NCBI RefSeq assembly: GCF_010811875.1 | Contig: NZ_VKHP01000086.1 | Location: 1-33,017 of the forward strand | Length of the DNA: 33,017 nt | From: Bradyrhizobium uaiense | GTDB lineage: Bacteria; Pseudomonadota; Alphaproteobacteria; Rhizobiales; Xanthobacteraceae | Direction of reading: 5' to 3' | Shown here: positions 22,786 to 30,852 of the stretch, piece by piece | Numbering within the stretch: position 1 is the stretch's first letter | How the letters are laid out: every line of letters begins with the position of its first letter | Position numbers and translations under genes: made by a program | The notes under the pieces: model-generated | Databases searched by the model: none | Seen by the model: the letters and a program-made list of their open reading frames with translations, nothing else | Told to the model about the DNA's origin: nothing

Positions 22786-23350
22786 GGAGGCCTCCCTCCC
22801 GCAAAAAGGTCAACCCCATCACATGGGCGAGCGGATTGGGTTCGATCGTGACAGCGACGAGCCAAGCCAGCGTCGGCAAGCGCGCCATCACGCTGAACAT
22901 CGCGGGACGAAGATGATCGAGCTCGTAGTCACCCACATAGTGCAGATGGCTGGCCGACCAGGCCGCGGCGCTGGCGGGCGCCTCTCGCGGCAACAGCCAG
23001 TTCGGCAGAGTCACCTGGATTCTGACGACCACGCCGAAGCAATCTGTCAAGGCTAACGTCAAGTCCTGTGATCCTAGTTCGCCGAACCCTAGGACGCCGA
23101 GGGCCTGTCCGCCGGCAACGGTGCCGACCTCGATCCGTTGCCCAAGGGCTTCGACATGGTCTGGCGCGCCTGGCAACTTCGCCGCCAGCCGGTAGCTAAC
23201 GCCGCCAACGATCATGGTGCGGCCGAACGGGACTTCCTCGGCTGGGAAACTATTACCCCATATGTTTACGCAGCCCAGGCTGCGGCCGCCGTCGAACGTC
23301 GCCGCGTGGGCATTGCAATGAGGCGCGAGATCAATTGCATGCATCATCAT
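22778..23350 (-). CDS. Stand-alone beta-sandwich protein resembling glycosidase-linked sugar-binding modules
   Basis: A 190-residue protein. The sequence runs FDGGRSLGCVNIWGNSFPAE, EVPFG, VGGVSYRLAAKLPGAPDHVE, ALGQRIEV and LPNWLL. That order (FDGxGxSYPAExLP, a strand with VxGVxFxxP, PDNVxAxGQxI, then a DW-type strand) is known from beta-sandwich modules at the C-terminus of GH92 and related glycosidases. Here it occurs alone, without a catalytic domain or signal peptide, and ends with an extra hydrophobic part (LAWLVAVTIEPNPLAHVMG). It starts at ATG 23350 (three ATGs in a row), overlapping the previous stop in an ATGA. A cytoplasmic protein that binds a sugar-like intermediate would fit the aminotransferase and transketolase genes in the operon, but that is inference. 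Confidence 0.6.
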   Translation of the reverse strand: MMMHAIDLAPHCNAHAATFDGGRSLGCVNIWGNSFPAEEVPFGRTMIVGGVSYRLAAKLPGAPDHVEALGQRIEVGTVAGGQALGVLGFGELGSQDLTLALTDCFGVVVRIQVTLPNWLLPREAPASAAAWSASHLHYVGDYELDHLRPAMFSVMARLPTLAWLVAVTIEPNPLAHVMGLTFLREGGLHA

Positions 23351-24312
23351 GACCGCACCTCATCGAGTGTCGTGGCCGACGGCAATGCTTTGACGAGGAG
23401 CGACGGAGCGAGCCCGAAGATTTCGCCCTCAATTGGATCGCAAATACATGCGGCGCGCGGTGGCGACACCGCCCAGTCAGCCGCCTCGAGCAATTCCGAC
23501 ACGTGCAAATTGATCGCGAACGGTCGGCGCCCCCAGCAACGCCCGTCCGGCGACTGCAGATGCCAGGTGCCGATCCAGTTCGACGACGCGATGGTGGGTT
23601 CCCCTTCAGCGACCAGTGCGTCGATCACCACGGCTACGCTCGGGTGCTCAGCCACGGTCGAATGCGAGACCGAAAGGTTGCGGCGGTTGATATTGTACAA
23701 CGCATTGAGCGGCCGCTGCCAGCGCTCGCTGCGCTGCAGTAGCAGGAAGGTAGCGTCGTCGATCACTCCGGAGTTGCCGGTCCCAACCGGTCGCGGCGCA
23801 CCGTTCGCCCGGTGCTGTGGCGGATACGGCGAATGTGGCGTATCGACGATGCTCAGCCGCTCCAGAACCCCCGCGGGTGGCCAACGGGACGCCAGTACGC
23901 CATCGATGGCAAAGTCGACCAGGGCAAGAACCGCCGACGGCCCGAGTACAACGGCGGCGCCCTGCGGACGCAGTGACCATTCCAGCTCGTAAGCGGCAAG
24001 CGGATAGTCAAAGCTCTCTCCATCGATCTCCAGAATTGCACCGTTGAGATGAACGACAGTATAGGTGCGGGACCATTGGCCCTCGCACACCGCTCCGCAT
24101 TCAGCCATGAGGCCAGGGATCCGGTCGATCGGCACTCGGTCGCACCACCTCGCCCATGCAGCAAGCGCTCCGCCGTCGCATTCCTGCGGATCGATCGTGC
24201 ACGCGCACACATCCGCCACGGTTCCGTCGACGACCACGTGATGAGCGAAATGGCTGATCCTGCAGCCGTCGCGCGTGCGGGCAAAGGCGATGCTGCGGTC
24301 GATGCCGTTCAT
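23347..24312 (-). CDS. Divergent TldE (PmbA)-like partner candidate
   Basis: A 321-residue protein with no clear catalytic motif. Two stretches match what I expect of TldE/PmbA-type proteins: QGAAVVLGPSAVLALVDFA (the family's VVLxPxAxxxLL segment) and LSIVDTPHSPYPPQHRANG followed by APRPV and SGVIDDATFLL (the xxDxP...DxxGxPxxxxxxxxxGVxxxxL segment). Together with the TldD-like gene directly downstream this suggests an inactive TldE half of a TldD/E heterodimer, which in E. coli cleaves the microcin B17 leader. It is shorter than typical TldE (about 450). The start ATG 24312 overlaps the stop of the TldD-like gene in the ATGA form; a longer frame from 24393 would run through that gene's end and is rejected. 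Low similarity makes the call tentative. Confidence 0.5.
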   Translation of the reverse strand: MNGIDRSIAFARTRDGCRISHFAHHVVVDGTVADVCACTIDPQECDGGALAAWARWCDRVPIDRIPGLMAECGAVCEGQWSRTYTVVHLNGAILEIDGESFDYPLAAYELEWSLRPQGAAVVLGPSAVLALVDFAIDGVLASRWPPAGVLERLSIVDTPHSPYPPQHRANGAPRPVGTGNSGVIDDATFLLLQRSERWQRPLNALYNINRRNLSVSHSTVAEHPSVAVVIDALVAEGEPTIASSNWIGTWHLQSPDGRCWGRRPFAINLHVSELLEAADWAVSPPRAACICDPIEGEIFGLAPSLLVKALPSATTLDEVRS

Positions 24313-25481
24313 CCGACGATCCTTAACCGCGACAACTGCAGAGCAGGAGCCACTGTGCCCACATCGTAGAGAATTTGCCCGTGCTTGCCGCACAGGGCGT
24401 TCGGGTTGAGTTCGCTCTCACGGCTGCGCGCCATACAGCCGGTCAGCACATCAACGCGCTCTTCCACTCGTCCTCCGGTAAAGAAGCGGCCGGTGGCCCG
24501 TCCCGTGGCGACGATCTCACCGAGCACGATGCGTGCCTCGACATGGAGGCCGCGCGAAAATCCATGCGACAGATGATGAATGATCACACCATCACCGACG
24601 CTATCGACGAGCTCGCCAAACGAGCTCGTACCCGGCAGAACGATCAGATTGGACATGCGGGGAATCGGAGGCAACGTAATCTGCGACGAGCGCGCATTAG
24701 CGGTCGGAATGTCGCCCGCCGCCAGCGCCGATGCCCGCCCGTGCAGCTGGCGCACCAGCACACCGTCCTTCAGGATGCGGGTTGCTCCCATCGCCATGAT
24801 GCCGTCGTCATCCACCTCATAGCACGCGGCAGCCTTGCAGGTCGGATCGTCGAGCACGTCGATATCGTCGGCTGCAAGCCGGCAACCGAGCCGATGGCGA
24901 AGATCGACTCCGGAGTCCGCCGAGGCTTCCGCGAAATGCCCGATCGCCTCATGCGCGATCAAAGCGGCCGGCTGGGCGGCCAGAACGGCAGGACCATCCC
25001 CGGGCGCGGTGGCGTTCGCCTCACCGGCGTTGCGCGCGACCCGCACGAGATGCTGCCGTGCCGCCCCGCCTTGGAGACGAGCCAATCCATCGCCGGTCCC
25101 ACTCCACCCGACCGGCATGAATCGGCCGTTGGCTAGCTGTAAGCGCCCAGTGAGAGCGAATACGTTGATAGGGCGGCACCGCCAGCCGGCGAATGGTTCG
25201 AGGATCCAACGCTGTGCGATAACGCGGCTGTAGCGCAGCGAGGCCGGCTGTCCGACAGCTGTCACAAACTCCTTGAGCCTGAGGAGTGCTAGTTCCGGCG
25301 GCGTCGCCGGCGGCGTATCCGCATCAGGAACGCCCCACTCCACCGGAGGGGGACCGCTGCGCCTCTCGGCCCCTTCGCAATGGGCGGCGAACCGGGTCTC
25401 CTGCACGACCGGTGGTCCGCCTGGCCAGGCCATGCCGACCGTGAGAAGGATGCCCTGCTCGCACGCCCTCGGCATCGCCAT
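24309..25481 (-). CDS. TldD-like zinc metallopeptidase
   Basis: A 390-residue protein with the TldD family core: LIAHEAIGHFAEA (HExxxH, His177, Glu178, His182) and, near the end, NALCGKHGQILYDVG, where Cys364 sits at the third zinc position (CGKxGQ in TldD). The segments IDVLDDP, GATRILKDGVLVRQLHGRASA and VIIHHLSHG follow the family's ordinary order. TldD with TldE forms a tube-like peptidase that degrades small unfolded peptides and removes leaders of some ribosomal peptides. This member is shorter at the N-terminus than E. coli TldD (481 residues). ATG 25481 has a GGGAG site seven bases upstream; a longer frame to 25676 would overlap the upstream gene and is not used. It suggests that a peptide is processed in this pathway. 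Confidence 0.85.
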   Translation of the reverse strand: MAMPRACEQGILLTVGMAWPGGPPVVQETRFAAHCEGAERRSGPPPVEWGVPDADTPPATPPELALLRLKEFVTAVGQPASLRYSRVIAQRWILEPFAGWRCRPINVFALTGRLQLANGRFMPVGWSGTGDGLARLQGGAARQHLVRVARNAGEANATAPGDGPAVLAAQPAALIAHEAIGHFAEASADSGVDLRHRLGCRLAADDIDVLDDPTCKAAACYEVDDDGIMAMGATRILKDGVLVRQLHGRASALAAGDIPTANARSSQITLPPIPRMSNLIVLPGTSSFGELVDSVGDGVIIHHLSHGFSRGLHVEARIVLGEIVATGRATGRFFTGGRVEERVDVLTGCMARSRESELNPNALCGKHGQILYDVGTVAPALQLSRLRIVG

Positions 25482-25500
25482 CGCGCGCTCCCGCCTAAAA

Positions 25501-26304
25501 TCACGCCGCAACGAGGCTCGGTATGCCAAGCCTTCGGAGCGAAACCTCGCTTGACACCGTGCTCCACAAGGTGAGGCGCGCAGCGAGCGCGGCCAACGCC
25601 GCATCGGCAGCCTCCTCCCAGCGTCGCTCGTCGTCTCCGCACAATTCGGCGAGCATCGCCACGGCCATTGGTCCATGGTTGTCTTCGTCGAGCCCTATAT
25701 GACGATCGAGATATGTCTGGAAAGGACTGAGCGAACCGGACGGCTGGCGCGCCAGCGAAGCGACCAACGTGCGAAACATGCCGGGGATCGCCTCCTCGCG
25801 CCCGAATGTAAACGCCGCTGCGATCTGGTGAAGATTGTCTGAGGCGATGATCTCGAAGGTCTTGCCGACGAAGGCGCGCGCGCCAACCGGCGCCGAACAG
25901 CCAGCGAGCGCGACGGCCACACTCGCTCCCTCGCGCAGAGCCGCCACGAACGCGTCGATCGGTCGGGTATTCGCGCCGGCTGCCACCATCGCTGAACGGT
26001 AAAGCTCGAAATGGCTGGCGGGTTCGCCGTCGATCAGGTCAGTTTCCTCTTCGAGCACGATCTCGTTGATCAGCCGCCGCATGCGAGCCTCCCCCACCGG
26101 CAGCCAGGGCACCTCGACACAGCTTAGGCGACGCTGCAGGCTTTTCAGCAGCGACATGAAATCCCATACCGCAAAAACATGGTGCTCCATGAACACGCGG
26201 ATATCTTCGATGCATTTGAGACCAGCATAGACGTCATGATTTGCGAGCTGGTTGCGCGCCGGCTCGAGCCGCCGCAACAGACTGTACATTCCAAGTGCCG
26301 ACAT
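25501..26304 (-). CDS. DUF3050 haem-oxygenase-like protein (candidate diiron oxidase)
   Basis: A 267-residue, almost fully helical protein. MEHHVFAVWDFMSLLKSLQR, EVPWLP and RRLINEIVLEEETD are the signature of DUF3050, a member of the haem-oxygenase-like fold. Possible metal ligands are spaced as in the haem-oxygenase-like diiron oxidase group: His41/His42, Glu86-Glu87, His98, Glu170/Glu171, and His202-x3-Asp206-x3-His210 in DRHIGLDEDNHGPM. Such enzymes perform oxygen-dependent N-oxygenation, desaturation or C-C cleavage in natural-product pathways; whether DUF3050 binds two irons is not established to my knowledge. It starts at ATG 26304 after AGAGGA, eleven bases beyond the stop of the LysA-like gene. 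Confidence 0.8.
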   Translation of the reverse strand: MSALGMYSLLRRLEPARNQLANHDVYAGLKCIEDIRVFMEHHVFAVWDFMSLLKSLQRRLSCVEVPWLPVGEARMRRLINEIVLEEETDLIDGEPASHFELYRSAMVAAGANTRPIDAFVAALREGASVAVALAGCSAPVGARAFVGKTFEIIASDNLHQIAAAFTFGREEAIPGMFRTLVASLARQPSGSLSPFQTYLDRHIGLDEDNHGPMAVAMLAELCGDDERRWEEAADAALAALAARLTLWSTVSSEVSLRRLGIPSLVAA

Positions 26305-26315
26305 GTGCTTTCCTC

Positions 26316-27491
26316 TCATTCGGCGACGCTGAGCAGTTGGGATTGGCGGGCTGTTGCGTCGAGAGCGATTTCGACGGGCATCTCCTTGCCGAGAAAACGG
26401 GTTACCATTGAGCGGCAATATGCGCCCGCATGATGGAATGCGATCAGATCACCCACTTCCGGTTCTGGCAACGTGACGGAGCGAGCGAGAAAATCGCGCG
26501 AATACGTGGAATTCCCCGAGAGCCAGATCGGACGGTCAGCGAGCGCGCGGCTGCGCTCACAGGTCACGATCTCGCATGCATGGCGCGCCTTCTCGGGATA
26601 AACGAGCGGTCGCGGAAATTGCGCAACACTCGCCGCGGTACCGACGAAGATTCGATCGGGCCGCCGCTTGACATCGACGACGCGAACGAAAAACCAGCCG
26701 ATCGGCGCGACCAACCAGCGTCCGGGCTCGATCACAAGCTTGACAGGCCGGCCAAGCCGGCTCTCGAGCCCGGAAAGCTCCGCGGCCACCAGACGGCCGT
26801 AGGTATCCAGGTCAAACTCGGGAGCGCCGACCTCCTCGGGTACGCCAAACCCGCCACCGCTGTCGACGTAGCTCAGATCAGGCAACGATACTGCAACGTT
26901 TACGAGCCTACGCAACCCCTCCGCCAGCGTCGCCGGTGACATGATGTCGGTACCAAAATAGGAATGCACGCCGCATATCCGCAGCCTCCGAACCCGTTCC
27001 ACGGCGCAGGTAAGTTCCTCGGGCAGTAGGCCGAAACGATATGAGGGTTCGTCGGCGATGTCCGGAGCATCGATGGCGCTGCCAACGTTGACACGGACGC
27101 CGATCGCAGTGTCACGGGACGCCATGGCGTCAAAGGTCTCGACTTGCGCCAGCGAGTCCAGCACGAGGTGGACGCCGCAGCTATGACAATGCCGCATTTC
27201 GTCCGGCGTCATGTTGCTGGACGCGAAAATGATGCGATCAGGCGAAAAACCGGCCGACAATGCGAGCGACAGATGGCGGGCCGAGTTCACGAACGCGCCG
27301 TGTCCGGCCGCCGCTATTTCGCTGAGAACCTGCGGATTGTCGTTTGCCATTGTGGCGAAGTGGACTTGCTTGCGGCGTATCGGCAGCGCATCCAATCGGG
27401 CGAGGCGCTGACGCAACACGGCCAGATCGTAGACATAGACGGGACCCTCTTCGCATAGCGCGTGGGCGATGACATGCGACGGCACGGTCAT
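26316..27491 (-). CDS. LysA/ornithine-decarboxylase-fold protein lacking the PLP lysine
   Basis: A 391-residue protein with the full layout of fold-type III PLP decarboxylases (diaminopimelate decarboxylase, BtrK): N-terminal strand GPVYVYDLAVL, GVHSYFGTDI (His176), the phosphate-binding glycine loop DSGGGFG (210-216), EPGRWLV (256-262), and GDLIAFHHAGAY at the end. The strand that normally reads YAVKANxNP reads VHFATMANDNP, so the lysine that bonds PLP is Met48. In the second active-site motif, normally GxxCESxD, the residues are GNSTYSRD, so the catalytic Cys is Thr329. Both changes are clean base readings, not frameshifts. The protein may be a pseudoenzyme, for instance a binding or carrier-like protein, or may use a different chemistry. 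Start ATG 27491 overlaps the radical SAM stop (ATGA). Confidence 0.8.
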   Translation of the reverse strand: MTVPSHVIAHALCEEGPVYVYDLAVLRQRLARLDALPIRRKQVHFATMANDNPQVLSEIAAAGHGAFVNSARHLSLALSAGFSPDRIIFASSNMTPDEMRHCHSCGVHLVLDSLAQVETFDAMASRDTAIGVRVNVGSAIDAPDIADEPSYRFGLLPEELTCAVERVRRLRICGVHSYFGTDIMSPATLAEGLRRLVNVAVSLPDLSYVDSGGGFGVPEEVGAPEFDLDTYGRLVAAELSGLESRLGRPVKLVIEPGRWLVAPIGWFFVRVVDVKRRPDRIFVGTAASVAQFPRPLVYPEKARHACEIVTCERSRALADRPIWLSGNSTYSRDFLARSVTLPEPEVGDLIAFHHAGAYCRSMVTRFLGKEMPVEIALDATARQSQLLSVAE

Positions 27492-29521
27492 GACGGTTGC
27501 ACCTCCTTCAGTAGCCTGCGTACGAGCAGCGCGTGGACCGTTTCGAGACCTCGCTCGATCGGCTCACGACCATGCCCGGTGAAATCGATCAGGGCGGCCT
27601 GGGCGAGTTCGCGCACCTTTCGCGGCCGCTGCACATATTCGAGGATGCGGCGTGCGGCTTCGCTGATCACCATCGTGTCGAGCCCACCGCCCGTCCCCCG
27701 TGCGAAAAGGACCCACTGCGGCAACGTGATGTCGTTGACCGGGAGCGACTGCCCCGCGATCACCGCACCGATGTCGACTGCGAACGCCGCAAGGAGATAG
27801 GGCCGAGCGCGCTCAAGCGTCGTCTCGCTGCTCAATTCCGGCAGCCGCCCCGCATCCTCCATCGTGCCCATGGGGAGCGCCGCGGCAGCGAGCTTCACAG
27901 CCTCATAGCGCAGGAACTCTGCGAGTCGGCCATCCGCGATGCCGAGCTCCGCTAGTTCGCGAGCCAGGAAGTCGATCAGGTCGCCCGCATCGCCGTGATG
28001 GCGGGCTCGCCACGGTCGGTCCGCATTCCGCGCAGCAATCCAGTGCGTCCAGCGCGTCAACATGGTCATCGGCGCATCATAGTGCGGCAGCAGCATTGGC
28101 CAGAGCCGCTTGAGCAGCACCAGGTGCGGAGAAATCTCCTCGGCCGCAGCGATGAGCTCCGACGAAATGTCCGGCGTCGCATATCGAAACTGCCCGACGA
28201 AAATGTCGGGATTTTCGTTGATTGTCCGGTCCGCCTCCGCCGCCGGCTTGGTCGCAAGTGGAAGGTCGAGGCACTCGGACCGCCGCTCGACCGAGTCTTT
28301 GGCACGGGCGAACATCGGTGCCCCCGGAAACGGGCAAAGTGTGAAGATATGTGCTCGATATCTGCCGATTTCGAGGAAGTCGAAGAAGCGCGTAACTGTG
28401 TCCGAGGCCGACTCGGGTGTCTCATTGGGGTAACCGAGAATGAAGCCGGTGACCGGACGAATGCCGAGCGCGGCCGTCGTACGCACAATCTCGCGCGATC
28501 GGCGGAGGTCGAGATTCTTATCGATCGTTCCCTGCATCGCTTGGGAGCCGCTCTCGATGCCATAGTAGATCTCGACGCATCCGGCTTCGGCCATGTGGGC
28601 GAGCAGATCGGGGTCGATCACATCGGTGCGCGTCGAGCAGGACCACGTGAAGCCTAGTTCAGCCGCCTTCATCGCGTCGCAGAAGCGGTGCGTCCATTTC
28701 ATGTCACAGGTGAAAATATCATGCGAGAAGTTCACGTGATGACGGCCCCAGCGGTCGCGAAGGAGGCGGATCTCGTCGAGAATCCGCGGGATCGATTTCA
28801 TCCGGTAACGCCGCTCCCAGAATGGCGCGGTTGCACAGAACGAGCACTTGAACGGACAGCCGCGACCGACATCGAGATAGAGTGCAGCGTCCGCCATCCT
28901 GGGATAGGCGGCGAAATCCGGGATCGGCAGGGTGTCAAGATCGTCGATCACCTTGCGATCAGCATTGTGCACGACCTCCGAGCGATCGCGCCAGGTCAGT
29001 CCCGCGATGCCGCTCGGCATCGTTCCGTGCTCAAGCGCGCACATGAGATCTGAAAAGGTCTCCTCGCCTTCCCCGCGCACGATGAAATCGAGCGCCTCGA
29101 AGCGCTGCAGAAGGTTGCCGGCGAGCGGCGAAGAGGCCGGTCCGCCGAGGCAAACGAACGAACGCGGTGAGCGTGCCTTGACGCGCTTTGCCACCGCAAC
29201 GGTATGGTGCAGCGAGTCCGAGTCTGTCATCAAGCCGACGACGTCCGCCCCGTCGCCCAGGATGGTGTCCGCAAGATCGTCGTAGAAGTCCTTGCCGTTC
29301 ACGATCCGTCCGGCGTTTATCAGCGTGTTGACCTCGACCACGTCGACCGATGCGGTCGGACAGGCGCGATTGCACGATGCTTTGAGGGAAAGCAGCCCGA
29401 CCGGCACGAACGCCTGCATAACGTCGATCGGATCGCCCGGGCGGGCGTCGAAGCGGCGCGCGCCGTGGTCGAGATGAAGGCTGGTTGCGAGCGAAACGCG
29501 CATCGATGGATCCCGGATCAT
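27488..29521 (-). CDS. B12-binding-domain radical SAM enzyme
   Basis: A 677-residue protein. Residues about 30-185 form the Rossmann-like domain typical of cobalamin-binding radical SAM proteins (DVVGLMTDSD, SFVCLGGPASSPL, FIVRGEGEETF). No DxHxxG motif is present, which is normal for this class, whose cobalamin is often bound without a protein ligand. The radical SAM core has the cluster motif CPFKCSFC (Cys222, Cys226, Cys229), then YYGIESGSQ and TGFILGYPNET. The last 200 residues are a family-specific helical extension. Such enzymes methylate unactivated carbons or build rings and thioethers in natural products, and also act on haem-pathway and hopanoid substrates. ATG 29521 overlaps the upstream stop (ATGA). 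Cobalamin use is inferred from domain order, not proven. Confidence 0.88.
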   Translation of the reverse strand: MIRDPSMRVSLATSLHLDHGARRFDARPGDPIDVMQAFVPVGLLSLKASCNRACPTASVDVVEVNTLINAGRIVNGKDFYDDLADTILGDGADVVGLMTDSDSLHHTVAVAKRVKARSPRSFVCLGGPASSPLAGNLLQRFEALDFIVRGEGEETFSDLMCALEHGTMPSGIAGLTWRDRSEVVHNADRKVIDDLDTLPIPDFAAYPRMADAALYLDVGRGCPFKCSFCATAPFWERRYRMKSIPRILDEIRLLRDRWGRHHVNFSHDIFTCDMKWTHRFCDAMKAAELGFTWSCSTRTDVIDPDLLAHMAEAGCVEIYYGIESGSQAMQGTIDKNLDLRRSREIVRTTAALGIRPVTGFILGYPNETPESASDTVTRFFDFLEIGRYRAHIFTLCPFPGAPMFARAKDSVERRSECLDLPLATKPAAEADRTINENPDIFVGQFRYATPDISSELIAAAEEISPHLVLLKRLWPMLLPHYDAPMTMLTRWTHWIAARNADRPWRARHHGDAGDLIDFLARELAELGIADGRLAEFLRYEAVKLAAAALPMGTMEDAGRLPELSSETTLERARPYLLAAFAVDIGAVIAGQSLPVNDITLPQWVLFARGTGGGLDTMVISEAARRILEYVQRPRKVRELAQAALIDFTGHGREPIERGLETVHALLVRRLLKEVQPS

Positions 29522-30852
29522 GCAGTGACAGAGGAATCGGACGCGTTCACGGGCGGCACACGCACCGGCACGGCGGGCTCGGCGTGGATGCTGGCCTTGA
29601 ACAACTCTTCACGGCGCAAGATGCTGGCTTTCTGGAAGTTCGTGCTTCCGCACCCGTCGAGACGGCCATGGCGGACGCTGGAACTGCCGGGACACCGGCC
29701 CGTGCAGAAGTACTTTCGATCGGCGATCGCGCAGCCGGCGCAGGTTCGCTCGAAGCTGTCCCACGTGATGGCGCGGATGTCCCAGTGGCCTTCCCAGATC
29801 TCCCGGAACTGGGTCCATTTCGCGTTGCCTGCACATAGGACCTTGTTGCCCGAACAGGTGCTGCACGGATAAATGTCGCCATTCGAATTGACATAGGCGA
29901 TGCCCCGGCCGCTCATGCAGCGACGTGTCGCGTACACCATCGTCAGCAGGAAATTGAAGACTTTACCGGCACACAGGCCGAGCTTGGGATCGCGCACGCG
30001 CTCCCATTCTTCCTCGGCCATCCAGAATCGGGCCGCAGCTTCGACGTCCTCATTGCGATTAAGCAGATGTCCGTTGAGCTTGCCGCGCCCCATCTCGACG
30101 AATGGTACGCTGCGAAGGCTGAGATCATTCTCAACCGCCCACTCTATGATGGCTTGTAGTTGATGCACGTTCTGGCTCGATGTCGTCGTCATGATGGAGG
30201 TGTTGAAGCCGGCCTCTTTCATCATAAGGAGCTTACCCTTGGTGAACTCGAAGTCGCTTAGGCCCTTGCGAGCGCCCTGACCGTGCAGGTGGTCAATGCT
30301 GACGCTGATAATCACATCATCCCGGGGGATCGCGGCCAGCATGCGCTTCGTGACTGGCATGCCGTTGGTGGCAATCCCGACCACAAAGCCAAGGTTGTGC
30401 GCATGACGGACAATATCGAGGAAATCCGGATGCATGGTCGGCTCGCCACCCGTGAGGATGACCGAGAAGACACCCATCTGCGCCCACTCGTCGAGCAGGC
30501 TCAGAATGCGAGCGGTGGTCATCTCGCCAGCCCGCGCCACTCCACCTTCGACGAAGCAGTGCGGACAGCGAAGATTGCAGGCGCGTGTGAGTTCCAACCA
30601 GACCATCAGCGGCGCAGAGAAATGGAAATCCGTTGGCACCTCGAGGCAAGGCAGACGGTAGCTGGCACAGCGTGCGTAGTCGGCGCCGGCGTGCAGCAAA
30701 GGCTCCGCTCCTGCGTCCAGCACCGCCACGTGACCGTCCGGGAAGGCAGCCAGCAAGCCAAATGCTTCTCGGCGCCACCGGACGAGCGCGCGCGTCTTGT
30801 CCGGAAGTTGTTGGCGATACGCAGCGGCAAGCGGAGTGAGATGTTGAATCAC
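29518..30852 (-). CDS. SPASM-domain radical SAM enzyme
   Basis: A 444-residue protein with the cluster motif CNLRCPHC (Cys92, Cys96, Cys99), VILTGGEPTMHPDF (GGEP), and a C-terminal SPASM region rich in Cys: GDIYPCSTCSGNKVLCAGN and CAGCAIADRKYFCTGRCPG, able to bind one or two further iron-sulfur clusters. The first 80 residues (WRREAFGLLAAFPDGHVAVL) resemble the short lead domain of peptide-modifying radical SAM enzymes such as those of mycofactocin or PQQ systems, where a recognition element binds the substrate peptide. Start is GTG 30852, overlapping the previous stop as TAGTG and with GGAG seven bases before; the longer frame to 30918 has no such site. SPASM enzymes mostly modify peptides or proteins, which together with the TldD-like gene favours a peptide substrate. 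Confidence 0.88.
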   Translation of the reverse strand: MIQHLTPLAAAYRQQLPDKTRALVRWRREAFGLLAAFPDGHVAVLDAGAEPLLHAGADYARCASYRLPCLEVPTDFHFSAPLMVWLELTRACNLRCPHCFVEGGVARAGEMTTARILSLLDEWAQMGVFSVILTGGEPTMHPDFLDIVRHAHNLGFVVGIATNGMPVTKRMLAAIPRDDVIISVSIDHLHGQGARKGLSDFEFTKGKLLMMKEAGFNTSIMTTTSSQNVHQLQAIIEWAVENDLSLRSVPFVEMGRGKLNGHLLNRNEDVEAAARFWMAEEEWERVRDPKLGLCAGKVFNFLLTMVYATRRCMSGRGIAYVNSNGDIYPCSTCSGNKVLCAGNAKWTQFREIWEGHWDIRAITWDSFERTCAGCAIADRKYFCTGRCPGSSSVRHGRLDGCGSTNFQKASILRREELFKASIHAEPAVPVRVPPVNASDSSVTA

